This document shows positions 1 to 10,145 of a DNA stretch of 64,000 bases, in pieces. The stretch comes from Kribbella sp. ALI-6-A (GTDB lineage: Bacteria; Actinomycetota; Actinomycetes; Propionibacteriales; Kribbellaceae), in NCBI RefSeq assembly GCF_001984195.1, contig NZ_MTQN01000012.1, forward strand, positions 1,612,001 to 1,676,000, given 5' to 3'. The notes beneath the pieces are model-generated. The model did not search any database. It saw only the letters and a program-made list of their open reading frames with translations, and was not told the DNA's origin. Positions within the stretch are counted from its first letter, which is position 1, and each line of letters opens with the position of its first letter. Made by a program: the position numbers and the translations under genes.

Positions 1-74
1 GACACGACGGCCAGCAGTTCGGCGAAGGTCGCACTGCCACCACGCCGAGCAAGCACCTCACCGACCTCCGCCAT
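1..74 (-). CDS. Partial 5' end of a minus-strand gene, possibly an AbiEi-antitoxin-like or DUF559-type protein
   Basis: Reading leftwards from an ATG at 74, an open frame of 24 codons runs off the window edge. The translation (MAEVGEVLARRGGSATFAEL...) resembles the N-terminal winged-helix start, Arg-Arg-x-Gly-Gly-x-Ala-Thr-xx-Glu-Leu, of actinobacterial AbiEi-antitoxin-like or DUF559 proteins. Only the first residues are visible, so the family is an inference. No clear ribosome binding site precedes the ATG. The remainder up to 247 shows no gene; it is the shared upstream region with the plus-strand gene that starts at 248. Confidence 0.35.
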   Translation of the reverse strand, partial: MAEVGEVLARRGGSATFAELLAVV

Positions 75-247
75 TGCAGCAGCTTGACGGATTGCCGCGG
101 CCTGCGGCGGCGATTGTCCACAGGTGCGGACGCCCAGCACTCACCAAGCGGAGTTCGCGGTCGAGACACGGGGTTGTCTGAGCGTGGAGGCGGGGTCGCC
201 GCGGCGGTTGATGAGTGGTGGACGTCCGCATGTGAAACCGTGGAGCC

Positions 248-1270
248 ATGAGTCGCGTGGTGATCGCCCGGAGCATTGCCGGTCAGCTGCCCTACTTCCC
301 GAGTGCCATCCGGCTGGCGGACGGGCGCGTGCTCGTCGTGTGGCGGGAAGGGCTCGGGCATGTGCGCAGCGTGGGGCGGATCGTCGCGGCGGAGAGTGCG
401 GACGACGGGCGGACGTGGTCGGAGCCGCGGGTGGTCGTGGACACGGTCTACGACGACCGGGATCCGATGCTGGTGCAGCTCTCGGGTGGGGACATCCTGC
501 TGAGCTGGTTCCAGATCGACTGGTCGGTGCGGCCTTACACCTGCCCGGCGGTGCTGGTCGCACGATCCGTGGACGGCGGTGGGACGTGGGGCGAGCCGGT
601 GACAGTCGGGTCGACGATGGTGGACCACGAGACCAGCGAGGTGTGGCACAGCTTTCGGGCGGGGCACATCGTGGCGCACGGGCAGATTCTCGAGCTGCCG
701 AACGGGGATCTGCTGGCTCCGGTCTACGGGGTGTTCCCGGGCGACGCGCGGCATTCGGCGAGCGTTGTGCGGTCGATCGACGGTGGACAGACCTGGCCGG
801 CCTCGAACGAGGTCGTGCTGGGGCGGAAGCCGGAGCGCGAGTACCTGGAGCCGGTGCTGACGTTGTTGCCGGGTGGGCAGGTGGTCGCCTTGCTGCGGAC
901 TGATGAAGAGGCTGAGCTGGTGCGCTCCGACGACAACGGGCTGACGTGGTCGGAGCCGGAACTGTGCGGGTTGCACGCGTCGTCGGCGGACACGCTGACG
1001 CTGTCGGACGGCGCCGTGCTGCTGGCGTACGGCGATGTGTCCAAGCGGTTCAATCCGGGGCGGCCGACGGTGGCGACGATCATCCGCGATCCGCTCGGGC
1101 CCTGGGACCAGGATCCGTTGCGGGTGGTCATCGACGCCGGCCAGAACACGGTGGACCAGGCCAACCCCGCGGTCGTCGAGCTGCCGGGCGACGAGCTGCT
1201 GGTGATCAGCTACGACATCTTCACTCGCGAGATAGTTGGAGTACTGGTGCCGCGGTCCGCGCTGCAGTAG
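248..1270 (+). CDS. BNR-repeat sialidase-like beta-propeller protein
   Basis: A 340-residue protein of the exo-alpha-sialidase/BNR superfamily. Four Asp-box motifs (S-x-D-x-G-x-T-W) are visible: SADDGRTW near residue 50, SVDGGGTW near 105, SIDGGQTW near 177 and SDDNGLTW near 227. They are spaced as expected for successive blades of a six-bladed propeller. There is no signal peptide or membrane segment, so the protein is probably cytoplasmic and may act on imported sugars or be a non-sialidase glycosidase. The ATG start follows a GTGGAG ribosome binding site. Substrate cannot be read from sequence; true sialidase activity would need the Arg triad and Tyr/Glu pair, which I did not place with confidence. 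Confidence 0.8.
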   Translation: MSRVVIARSIAGQLPYFPSAIRLADGRVLVVWREGLGHVRSVGRIVAAESADDGRTWSEPRVVVDTVYDDRDPMLVQLSGGDILLSWFQIDWSVRPYTCPAVLVARSVDGGGTWGEPVTVGSTMVDHETSEVWHSFRAGHIVAHGQILELPNGDLLAPVYGVFPGDARHSASVVRSIDGGQTWPASNEVVLGRKPEREYLEPVLTLLPGGQVVALLRTDEEAELVRSDDNGLTWSEPELCGLHASSADTLTLSDGAVLLAYGDVSKRFNPGRPTVATIIRDPLGPWDQDPLRVVIDAGQNTVDQANPAVVELPGDELLVISYDIFTREIVGVLVPRSALQ

Positions 1271-1389
1271 ATCCAGTGCCGCGGTGCTCCGGCGTGGCGC
1301 TGCGGTGGGTGCGGTGCGTCTGCGGTGCTCGGGCGTCATGCTGCAGTAATTCCGGTGCGCCCGCGCGGTTCGGCCGTCACGCTGGGGGC

Positions 1390-1959
1390 GTGTCCAGGTC
1401 AGCGGTCCACCAGCAGGCCGACGGCGGCGTCCGTGGGCGGCTGCGTGCTGCCCACCGCTGGCGGCAGGACCGTGTGGACCGCTGGGCGTCGGCCGACCTC
1501 ACCGGCTGGTGGCGGGACGCCGAGCTGCTCCGCGACCTCGGCCCGGCTCTGGCCGGCCTGTACGACGAGACGCCGACCGTTGTGGTCGGGCCGGTGTCGC
1601 GCGGCGCCATGCTCGGCGCGCTGACCGCGGCCGCGCTGGGTGTCGGCTTCGTGGAGGCGCGCAAGGAGATCGCGCAGGCGACCGACAGCGACCGCTGGGT
1701 GCGCCGGACGACCGGGCCGGACTATCGCGACCGCAACCTGGTCTTCGGCTTCCGCCGCGACCTGGTGCAGTCGGGCGACCGGGTCCTGATGGTCGACGAT
1801 TGGGCGGACACCGGCGCCACCGCGCGAACCATCCGAGCTCTGGTGGAGGACTGCGGCGCCCAGTTCATCGGCGCGGCCTGCATCGTCGACGGCCTGCTGG
1901 ACCCGCGGCTGCGGCACGAGCTGCCGGTCCGCGCGCTGCTTGACGTACGAACGCTCTAG
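1390..1959 (+). CDS. Type I phosphoribosyltransferase-fold protein
   Basis: A 189-residue protein with the PRPP-binding signature VLMVDDWADTGAT (residues about 134-146), in which the acidic pair is followed by the T-G-A-T phosphate loop, plus a VVGPVSRGAMLG segment typical of the adenine phosphoribosyltransferase/ComF branch. I chose the GTG at 1390 because a GGGGG tract lies a few bases upstream and the longer in-frame extension is low-complexity. It could salvage a nucleobase or act as a regulatory PRTase; the base specificity cannot be told. It follows the sialidase-like gene by about 120 bases, which hold two degenerate copies of a 27-base direct repeat. Confidence 0.75.
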   Translation: MSRSAVHQQADGGVRGRLRAAHRWRQDRVDRWASADLTGWWRDAELLRDLGPALAGLYDETPTVVVGPVSRGAMLGALTAAALGVGFVEARKEIAQATDSDRWVRRTTGPDYRDRNLVFGFRRDLVQSGDRVLMVDDWADTGATARTIRALVEDCGAQFIGAACIVDGLLDPRLRHELPVRALLDVRTL

Positions 1960-2006
1960 CCGGGGCTGTCGGCGATCTCGCCGCGCAGGCGAGCGTCGCG
2001 CTCCTG

Positions 2007-2486
2007 CTAGCTCAGCTCCTTCGACAGCATCGCGCTCGTCGTGCCGTCCGGGCGCTGCAGCTTGCCGACCTCGACGAAGCCCCGGGCGGCGTGCAGGGCC
2101 AGCGACGGGATGTCCGGCGGGTCCGACTGGACGCGGCAGACCAGGCGGTCGAAGGGCTTGGCGGAGCGTTCGACGGCGCGGTAGACGGTTGTGGCGATGC
2201 CCTGGCGGCGGTGCGCCGGGGCGATCACCAGGCGGTCCAAGTAGAGGTAGCGGTCGGCGTAGGTGTCGGCGAACCACTGGAAGTCCAGCCCGTCGTACGC
2301 CGAACCGGGGGCGAAGGTGAGCACGAAGCCGGCCACCTGGCCGTCGACGTCGACGACGGCGGCGTGGGCCGCGATCAGGCGGAGCCAGTCCAGGCGGTCC
2401 GGGCCGAGGGGGTCCAGGTGGGACTCGGCGGCGTTGAGGGCGAGCACGGCGGGCTCGTCGACAGTGGACAGGGGGCGGAGTTTCAC
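2007..2486 (-). CDS. GNAT family N-acetyltransferase
   Basis: A 159-residue acetyl-CoA-dependent N-acetyltransferase. The acetyl-CoA pyrophosphate-binding motif A is seen as V-I-A-P-A-H-R-R-Q-G-I-A (R/Q-x-x-G-x-A type) around residue 90, preceded by the beta-strand YLYLDRLVI. The later segment SLALHAARGFVEVGKL is the usual N-x-x-A-xx-x-Y-xx-GF region with the GF element retained. I prefer the GTG at 2486 over the ATG at 2507 because GGGAGGG sits 7-8 bases upstream of the GTG. It is divergent from the dnaK operon. Substrate unknown. Confidence 0.8.
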   Translation of the reverse strand: MKLRPLSTVDEPAVLALNAAESHLDPLGPDRLDWLRLIAAHAAVVDVDGQVAGFVLTFAPGSAYDGLDFQWFADTYADRYLYLDRLVIAPAHRRQGIATTVYRAVERSAKPFDRLVCRVQSDPPDIPSLALHAARGFVEVGKLQRPDGTTSAMLSKELS

Positions 2487-2601
2487 CTGACCACCCTCCC
2501 ACGGCAAGCGCTTTCAGCGGCAGGGGTGGACTCAGGGCCTGACGGGGGTGATCCCGGAAATCCGGGGGCCGGGGTTGGGAATGACCTGGCGGTGGTGCAA
2601 T

Positions 2602-2622
2602 GTTGAGCCAGGTGTACTCAAG
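2602..2622. promoter_or_regulatory. HAIR operator 1 upstream of dnaK
   Basis: Half-sites TTGAG (2603-2607) and CTCAA (2617-2621) are separated by exactly nine bases, matching the HspR-associated inverted repeat consensus CTTGAGT-N7-ACTCAAG. It lies about 95 bases before dnaK, in an operon that encodes HspR itself, so autorepression is expected. Confidence 0.85.
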
Positions 2623-2675
2623 TCTGCCGGACCAGCTCCGGGGGCAACTTGAATTACCGGTCTCGGATCGGCAAC

Positions 2676-2696
2676 ATTGAGTCTGCATCACTCAAC
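2676..2696. promoter_or_regulatory. HAIR operator 2 upstream of dnaK
   Basis: A second HAIR with TTGAG (2677-2681) and CTCAA (2691-2695) and the same nine-base spacing, ending 18 bases before the dnaK start. A possible -35 TTGAAT (2649-2654) and -10-like CAACAT (2672-2677) at 17-base spacing would place this operator over the promoter core. The promoter assignment is tentative; the operator is clear. Confidence 0.85.
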
Positions 2697-2714
2697 TTCG
2701 TGGAGGTAACGCTA

Positions 2715-4579
<1,865 letters not shown>

Positions 4580-4583
<4 letters not shown>

Positions 4584-5299
4584 CCGATCGTCCCACCGAC
4601 CCTGGAAGCGAGTTCGGCGACGGCGAGCCCGTCGTCCGGGACAAGCGCCGGATCGACCCGGAGACCGGCAACCTGCGGGAGTCCGGCGAGGCCACCTCGT
4701 CGGCCCCCGCGGGGGGTGCCGCGCCCGGGATGCCGGGCACCCCGGGCGCGCAGCCACCGCGTGACCCGTCCGATCTGGTCGGGCCCTCGGCCCAGGAGGC
4801 TCTGTTGACCGAGGCGCTGGCCGAGCGTACGGCGGACCTGCAGCGCCTGCAGGCCGAGTACGTGAACTACAAGCGCCGGGTCGACCGGGACCGCGAGGCC
4901 AACCGGGAGCAGGTGATCGGCTCGGTGCTGACCGAGCTGCTGCAGACCCTGGACGACATCGGCCGGGCCCGGGAGGCCGGCGAGCTCGAGGGCGCGTTCA
5001 AGGCCGTCGCCGAGTCGGTCGAGCGGGTCACCGAGAAGCTCGGCCTGGTCAAGTACGGCGAGGTGGGCGATCCGTTCGACCCGCGGATCCACGAAGCGCT
5101 GCTGCACAACTACTCCGACGAGGTCGACGGACCGACCGCGACGCTGGTCATGCAGCCGGGGTACCGGCTGGGCGACCGGATCCTGCGGGCGGCCCGGGTG
5201 GCGGTGTCGGAACCGACCGAGCAGCTGCCGGCCGGCGCCGAGAACGGGGCTGAAGGCAACGATGACGACAACCAGGCCGCAGACAAGCCTGCGGAGTAA
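4580..5299 (+). CDS. grpE: Nucleotide exchange factor GrpE
   Basis: A 239-residue GrpE that stimulates ADP release from DnaK. The N-terminal 70 residues are low-complexity and Gly/Pro-rich. A coiled coil follows (ALAERTADLQRLQAEYVNYK, about residues 76-95), and the C-terminal beta-wing contains the conserved GDPFDPRIHEAL and LVMQPGYRLGDRILRAARVAVS segments. The GTG start overlaps the dnaK stop in a GTGA arrangement, which implies translational coupling. The C-terminal tail beyond residue 215 is Asn/Asp-rich and not conserved in the family. Confidence 0.97.
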
Positions 5300-5323
5300 C
5301 CGGGCGGAGGAGGTGAGGCGTCG

Positions 5324-6498
<1,175 letters not shown>

Positions 6499-6499
<1 letters not shown>

Positions 6500-6954
6500 T
6501 GGGCATTCCGTTCAGCCAGGTGCCGACCTGGGACGACCGCACCCCGATCTACGTGATCTCGGTGGCGGCGCAACTGGCCGGCATGCACCCGCAGACCCTG
6601 CGCCAGTACGACCGGCTCGGGCTGGTGGTCCCGAGCCGGGCCAGCGGCCGGGGCCGGCGTTACTCGGCGTACGACGTGGCCAAACTGCGGTACGTGCAGC
6701 ACCTGTCGCAGGAGGAAGGCATCAACCTGGCCGGAATCCGGCACATCCTCGAGCTGCAGTCCGAGGTCGAGGAACTCCGCCGCCGCAACAACCAGCTCCT
6801 GGCGGAGGTCCAGCGTGGCGTCGGCGTCTCCCGCCGCAGCACGTCCAGCCGGGTCTTCTCGGCCGGACCGGCCGGCGACGTCATCGCGATGGGCCGCCAG
6901 CAGACCACCACCCGCTGGATCCGGACGCAGCCGTTGGAGATCGGCCCGAGGTAA
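6499..6954 (+). CDS. hspR: HspR, MerR-family heat shock repressor
   Basis: A 151-residue MerR-family regulator. The winged-helix N-terminus reads YVISVAAQLAGMHPQTLRQY, then DRLGLVVPSRASGRGRRYS, followed by a coiled coil (ELQSEVEELRRRNNQLLAEV, about residues 90-110). In actinobacteria HspR binds HAIR sites with DnaK as co-repressor; both HAIR sites and DnaK are present here. The start could be GTG 6496 (GTGA overlap with the dnaJ stop) or ATG 6499 (TGATG overlap); the difference is one residue. Expected targets in this window are the dnaK and clpB promoters. Confidence 0.95.
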
Positions 6955-6991
6955 CCCCGAGAAGCGGGCGGCTGAAGCCGTCTGCCGACCA

Positions 6992-7030
6992 GCCGAAGCC
7001 CGGCGCACGCGAGGTGCGCCGGGCTTCGGC
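6992..7030 (+). terminator. Strong hairpin ending the dnaK-hspR operon
   Basis: A perfect 17-bp stem (GCCGAAGCCCGGCGCAC pairs with its reverse complement) encloses a five-base loop, 37 bases after the hspR stop. There is no long T tract, as is common for terminators in high-GC actinobacteria. Confidence 0.85.
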
Positions 7031-7089
7031 GTACCGGTTGTTCATCTCGGAAGCCTTGTGGGGCTGGACCAGCGGTTTACCGTGGAGGG

Positions 7090-7626
7090 GTGACGGTGAC
7101 TCTGGAGACTGAGCGGCTGTTGATTCGGGAGTGGGTCGAGGGGGACGCGGAGGCCGCGCTGGAGATCTACGGGGCGGCTGACGTGGCGCAATGGCTGTCG
7201 CCGGCGATCGAGCAGATCGCCGACGAGGCCACGATGAAGGTCGTGCTGCACGCCTGGATCGAGGCGCAGCCGAACTTCGTCGTGCCGGCCGGGCGCTGGG
7301 CGATCACCCGCAAGGACGACGGCGAGGTGGTGGGCGGGTTGCTGATCCGGCTGCTGCCGCCGTACGAGGAGGATCTGGAAATCGGCTGGCAACTGAAGCC
7401 GGCCGCCTGGGGGCAGGGATACGCGACCGAGGCGAGCCGGGCGTTGATGGGCTGGGCGTTCACCGACGCCGACACCGACGAGCTGTACGCGGTGGCGCGA
7501 CCGAACAACCATCGGGCGATCGCCACCGCGAAGCGGCTGGGGATGGAGTGGGTGGGGGAAACCGACAAGTACTACAACCTCAACCTGCAGGTGTACCGGA
7601 TGCGAGCTGCCGACTTCGTGTCCTGA
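7090..7626 (+). CDS. GNAT family N-acetyltransferase (RimJ/RimL type)
   Basis: A 178-residue acetyltransferase beginning MTVTLETERLLIREW, the typical start of the RimJ/RimL branch. The acetyl-CoA loop lies in LEIGWQLKPAAWGQGYATEAS (about residues 97-117, G-Q-G-Y-A-T-E-A motif), and the C-terminal signature VARPNNHRAIATAKRLGM (about 136-153) is intact. The GTG start is directly preceded by GTGGAGGG. The 3' end overlaps the convergent glycosyltransferase gene by 47 bases. Members acetylate ribosomal protein N-termini, antibiotics or small amines; which applies here is unknown. Confidence 0.85.
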   Translation: MTVTLETERLLIREWVEGDAEAALEIYGAADVAQWLSPAIEQIADEATMKVVLHAWIEAQPNFVVPAGRWAITRKDDGEVVGGLLIRLLPPYEEDLEIGWQLKPAAWGQGYATEASRALMGWAFTDADTDELYAVARPNNHRAIATAKRLGMEWVGETDKYYNLNLQVYRMRAADFVS

Positions 7627-8725
7627 GCGGCGCCGCCTGGCTCAGCAGGAACGCCACGCCGATCAGCACGTACGCCGAACCGGCGACGTGCTCCAGCAGC
7701 GACCAGTCGCGCCCTTCGGCGGGCAGCAGCGTGTGCGGCCCGACGGTGAAGACTGCGAGCGGGATCATTGCCCAGGGCATCCACCGTACGGCGAGCAACG
7801 TCGCCGGCGCGATCCACACCCAGTGGTGCGACCAGCTGACCGGTGAGGCGAGCAGGCCCCACACGGCGACCACCAGCAGCGCCGTGACGTCGTCCCCCTC
7901 GGCTCGGCGGCGCCAGGCGGCCAGCCAGGCCAGGGCACCGCTGGTCGCCACCAGCGCGACCCAGAGCGCGGTCCGCCCGGCCCCTTCGTCCATCACCCGC
8001 GCCAGCACCGCCTGGAAGCACTGGTTGAACGCGTACGTCGCTCCGCCGATCCGGTCCGGGTCGAAGAGCACTCCGAACCAGTAGTCCTGCGAGTCCCCCG
8101 GCGCGAGCCACCAGGCGAGTCCGGTGAGCCCGGCGAAGCTCAGCGCCGACACCGCCGCGGACCGGTAGTCCCGGCGTACCAGGAAGAAGACCACGAAGAC
8201 CGCCGGTGTCAGCTTGATCGCGGCGGCCAGGCCGACCAGGAGGCCGCGGGGCCAGGGCGCACGGGGCAGCAGGCAGTCCAGCGCGACCAGGCCCATCAGG
8301 ATCAGGTTGACCTGGCCGAAGCCGATCGTCGAACGCACCGGTTCGAGCAGCATCGCCAGCAGCGCGCCCGACAGGCCGATGACGACTGTCCGCCGGTTCC
8401 AGCCGTGCAGACGGGCGCTGACCACCAGCAGAGTCGCGGTGAGCCCGGCGACGCCGGCCGCGTTCATCACCAGCTCGGCGACGGCGAAGGGCACGGCGTA
8501 CAGGGTGGTGAAGAGGATGGCGGCCAGCGGTGGATAGGTGAACGGCAGCCGGATCCCGGGGACGAGGTCGGCGAAGCGCTCGGAGTAGAGGCTGATCCCG
8601 TGGAGCCAGGCGTAGCCGCCGGTCCGGTAGACCTTGAGGTCGAGCGAACCGGCGTACCAGGTCAGCAGCACCGGCAGCAGCGCCAGCAACCCAACCAGGA
8701 CGGCGATGCGGCGGTCACGCAGCAC
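7580..8725 (-). CDS. GT87-type polyprenyl-phosphate-dependent glycosyltransferase, second of pair
   Basis: A 381-residue integral membrane protein with about ten hydrophobic helices. It matches the GT87/DUF2029 family (mycobacterial alpha-1,2-mannosyltransferases that use polyprenyl-phosphate mannose). Family landmarks are an extracytoplasmic Asp in the first loop (SLDLKVYRTGG), the YPPLAAILF segment, the GFGQVNLILMGLV helix and KLTPAVFVVFFLVRRDY. The GTG start at 8725 overlaps the upstream paralogue by 11 bases, so the two form an operon. The likely role is cell-envelope glycolipid or lipoglycan mannosylation. The stop overlaps the convergent acetyltransferase gene. Confidence 0.85.
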   Translation of the reverse strand: MLRDRRIAVLVGLLALLPVLLTWYAGSLDLKVYRTGGYAWLHGISLYSERFADLVPGIRLPFTYPPLAAILFTTLYAVPFAVAELVMNAAGVAGLTATLLVVSARLHGWNRRTVVIGLSGALLAMLLEPVRSTIGFGQVNLILMGLVALDCLLPRAPWPRGLLVGLAAAIKLTPAVFVVFFLVRRDYRSAAVSALSFAGLTGLAWWLAPGDSQDYWFGVLFDPDRIGGATYAFNQCFQAVLARVMDEGAGRTALWVALVATSGALAWLAAWRRRAEGDDVTALLVVAVWGLLASPVSWSHHWVWIAPATLLAVRWMPWAMIPLAVFTVGPHTLLPAEGRDWSLLEHVAGSAYVLIGVAFLLSQAAPLRTRSRQLASGTPAG

Positions 8726-9944
8726 GGGTCAGCCTCCGGCGGAAGCCGTAGAGCGCCAGACCCAGTACGGCGACCCCGCAGAGCGCGTACGAGTTGCCGA
8801 CGACCAGCTGGATGCCGTGATGGGTGTACTCCTTGTCGCCCAGGTGCGGCGAGTGCCACGGCAGTCCGAACGCCATCGTCACCAACCAGGCGAGGGCGAG
8901 CCCAGCCAGTACGCCGCGCCGAGCGCTCCGGGCCTGCAGCGTGTGGTGCACCAGCACGGCGCAGATCGGCAGCGCCCAGACCCAGTGACCGGTCCAGGAG
9001 ATCGGTGAGACCAGCAGCCCTACAACGGCAGCCAGCAGCACGGATTCGAGCACGAGGCTCCGCTCGTAGGCCCGCCGTACCGCCAGGAAGCCCAGCGTGC
9101 AGGTCAGCACGACCGCCAGCAACCAGTACGGCGCGATGCCGTCGATTCCGCCCGCGACCCGGGCGAAGACCCCGCGCCAGGCCTGGTTGCTGATGAAGTG
9201 GGTCGCGCCCGGCCGGCTCGGGTCGAACATGTACACGCCCCAGAACTGCCGGGACGCCTCCGGCATCGCGATTGCCCCGGCCACCATCGTGCCGGCCGTC
9301 GCCGCGGCAGCCGTGGCCGCTTCCCGGTAGCGACGGGTGACGAGCAGGTAGACGATGAAGATGCCCGGCGTCAGCTTGATCCCGGTCGCCACTCCGACCA
9401 GTACGCCGCGGAACCGGTGCGGCAGGTGTCCGAGCAGATCGACCAGGAGCAGCGCGGTCAGGATCAGGTTCACCTGGCCGAGGTCGAAGGTGGACCGGAC
9501 CGGCTCCAGCGCCACTCCGGCCGCCCCGATCGCCATACCGATCGCTGCGACGCGGTAGCGCGACCACTGCGGCCTGAGCGCACGCAGCGTCACGATGCCG
9601 ATGGCCAGCAGCGCGGAGGCGTTCAGCAGCGTCATCAGGACGCGCCCGCCCGCCGTACCGAGCAGGGCGACCGGTGCGAAGAGCAGCGCGGCGAACGGCG
9701 GGTAGGTGAACCCCAGCGCCATGTCCTTCGGGTAGGCCAGGTGCGCGGTGTAGATGTCCTGACCGTGCAGGAACGCCTGGGCCGATACGACGTAGACGCG
9801 GAGGTCGTACTGGAGGGCGTTCGGCGGCCAGTGCCAGAGGCAACCAATCAGGAACAGGGTGGCTGCGGCAACCAGCAGCCGGGGGCGGCGCCGGGTACGG
9901 ACAGCGGTGCTGCCGGCCGGGCGAACGGAGGGACTGATCGTCAT
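8715..9944 (-). CDS. GT87-type polyprenyl-phosphate-dependent glycosyltransferase, first of pair
   Basis: A 409-residue polytopic membrane protein, paralogous to the downstream gene: shared landmarks are YDLRVYVVSAQAFLHGQ, the FTYPPFAALLF segment, the FDLGQVNLILTALLLVDL helix and GIKLTPGIFIVYLLVTRRY. The first transmembrane helix (about residues 24-42) is followed by the acidic loop that supplies the presumed catalytic Asp of the GT-C fold. I chose the ATG at 9944; the upstream in-frame sequence is non-coding in character and antisense to the kinase gene region. The two genes may give sequential mannose additions on one acceptor, or form a heteromer. Confidence 0.85.
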   Translation of the reverse strand: MTISPSVRPAGSTAVRTRRRPRLLVAAATLFLIGCLWHWPPNALQYDLRVYVVSAQAFLHGQDIYTAHLAYPKDMALGFTYPPFAALLFAPVALLGTAGGRVLMTLLNASALLAIGIVTLRALRPQWSRYRVAAIGMAIGAAGVALEPVRSTFDLGQVNLILTALLLVDLLGHLPHRFRGVLVGVATGIKLTPGIFIVYLLVTRRYREAATAAAATAGTMVAGAIAMPEASRQFWGVYMFDPSRPGATHFISNQAWRGVFARVAGGIDGIAPYWLLAVVLTCTLGFLAVRRAYERSLVLESVLLAAVVGLLVSPISWTGHWVWALPICAVLVHHTLQARSARRGVLAGLALAWLVTMAFGLPWHSPHLGDKEYTHHGIQLVVGNSYALCGVAVLGLALYGFRRRLTRAA

Positions 9945-10036
9945 GCTCTCGACCCTCGCGGCGGCGCCCCCTGCGCCACATCGCCGCCGAGAACCAACCT
10001 TGCTCGCCGGTTCGAGTGACCCGCCCGGCCGACGAA

Positions 10037-10052
10037 TCACTCCAAAGAGTGA
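10037..10052. promoter_or_regulatory. 16-bp perfect inverted repeat upstream of the two-component genes
   Basis: TCACTC-CAAA-GAGTGA lies 94 bases before the histidine kinase start, in the 200-base divergent interval between the glycosyltransferase pair and the kinase. It could be the operator of the LuxR-type response regulator or a small RNA hairpin. The remainder of the interval (9945-10145) holds no recognised gene. Confidence 0.4.
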
Positions 10053-10145
10053 CGGCCTGGAACCCGCCAGCCCACAGAATGGCATGGTGACCGCAGACGT
10101 GACGATCGCCTTGCTGGGCAGGCGGACCTTCCCGCTGGAGCAGAA

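Noticed and set aside
9990..10030. GGTTCGAGT, a tRNA T-loop-like string
   Set aside because: No acceptor, D or anticodon arms can be folded around it; no tRNA or rRNA gene was found in the window.
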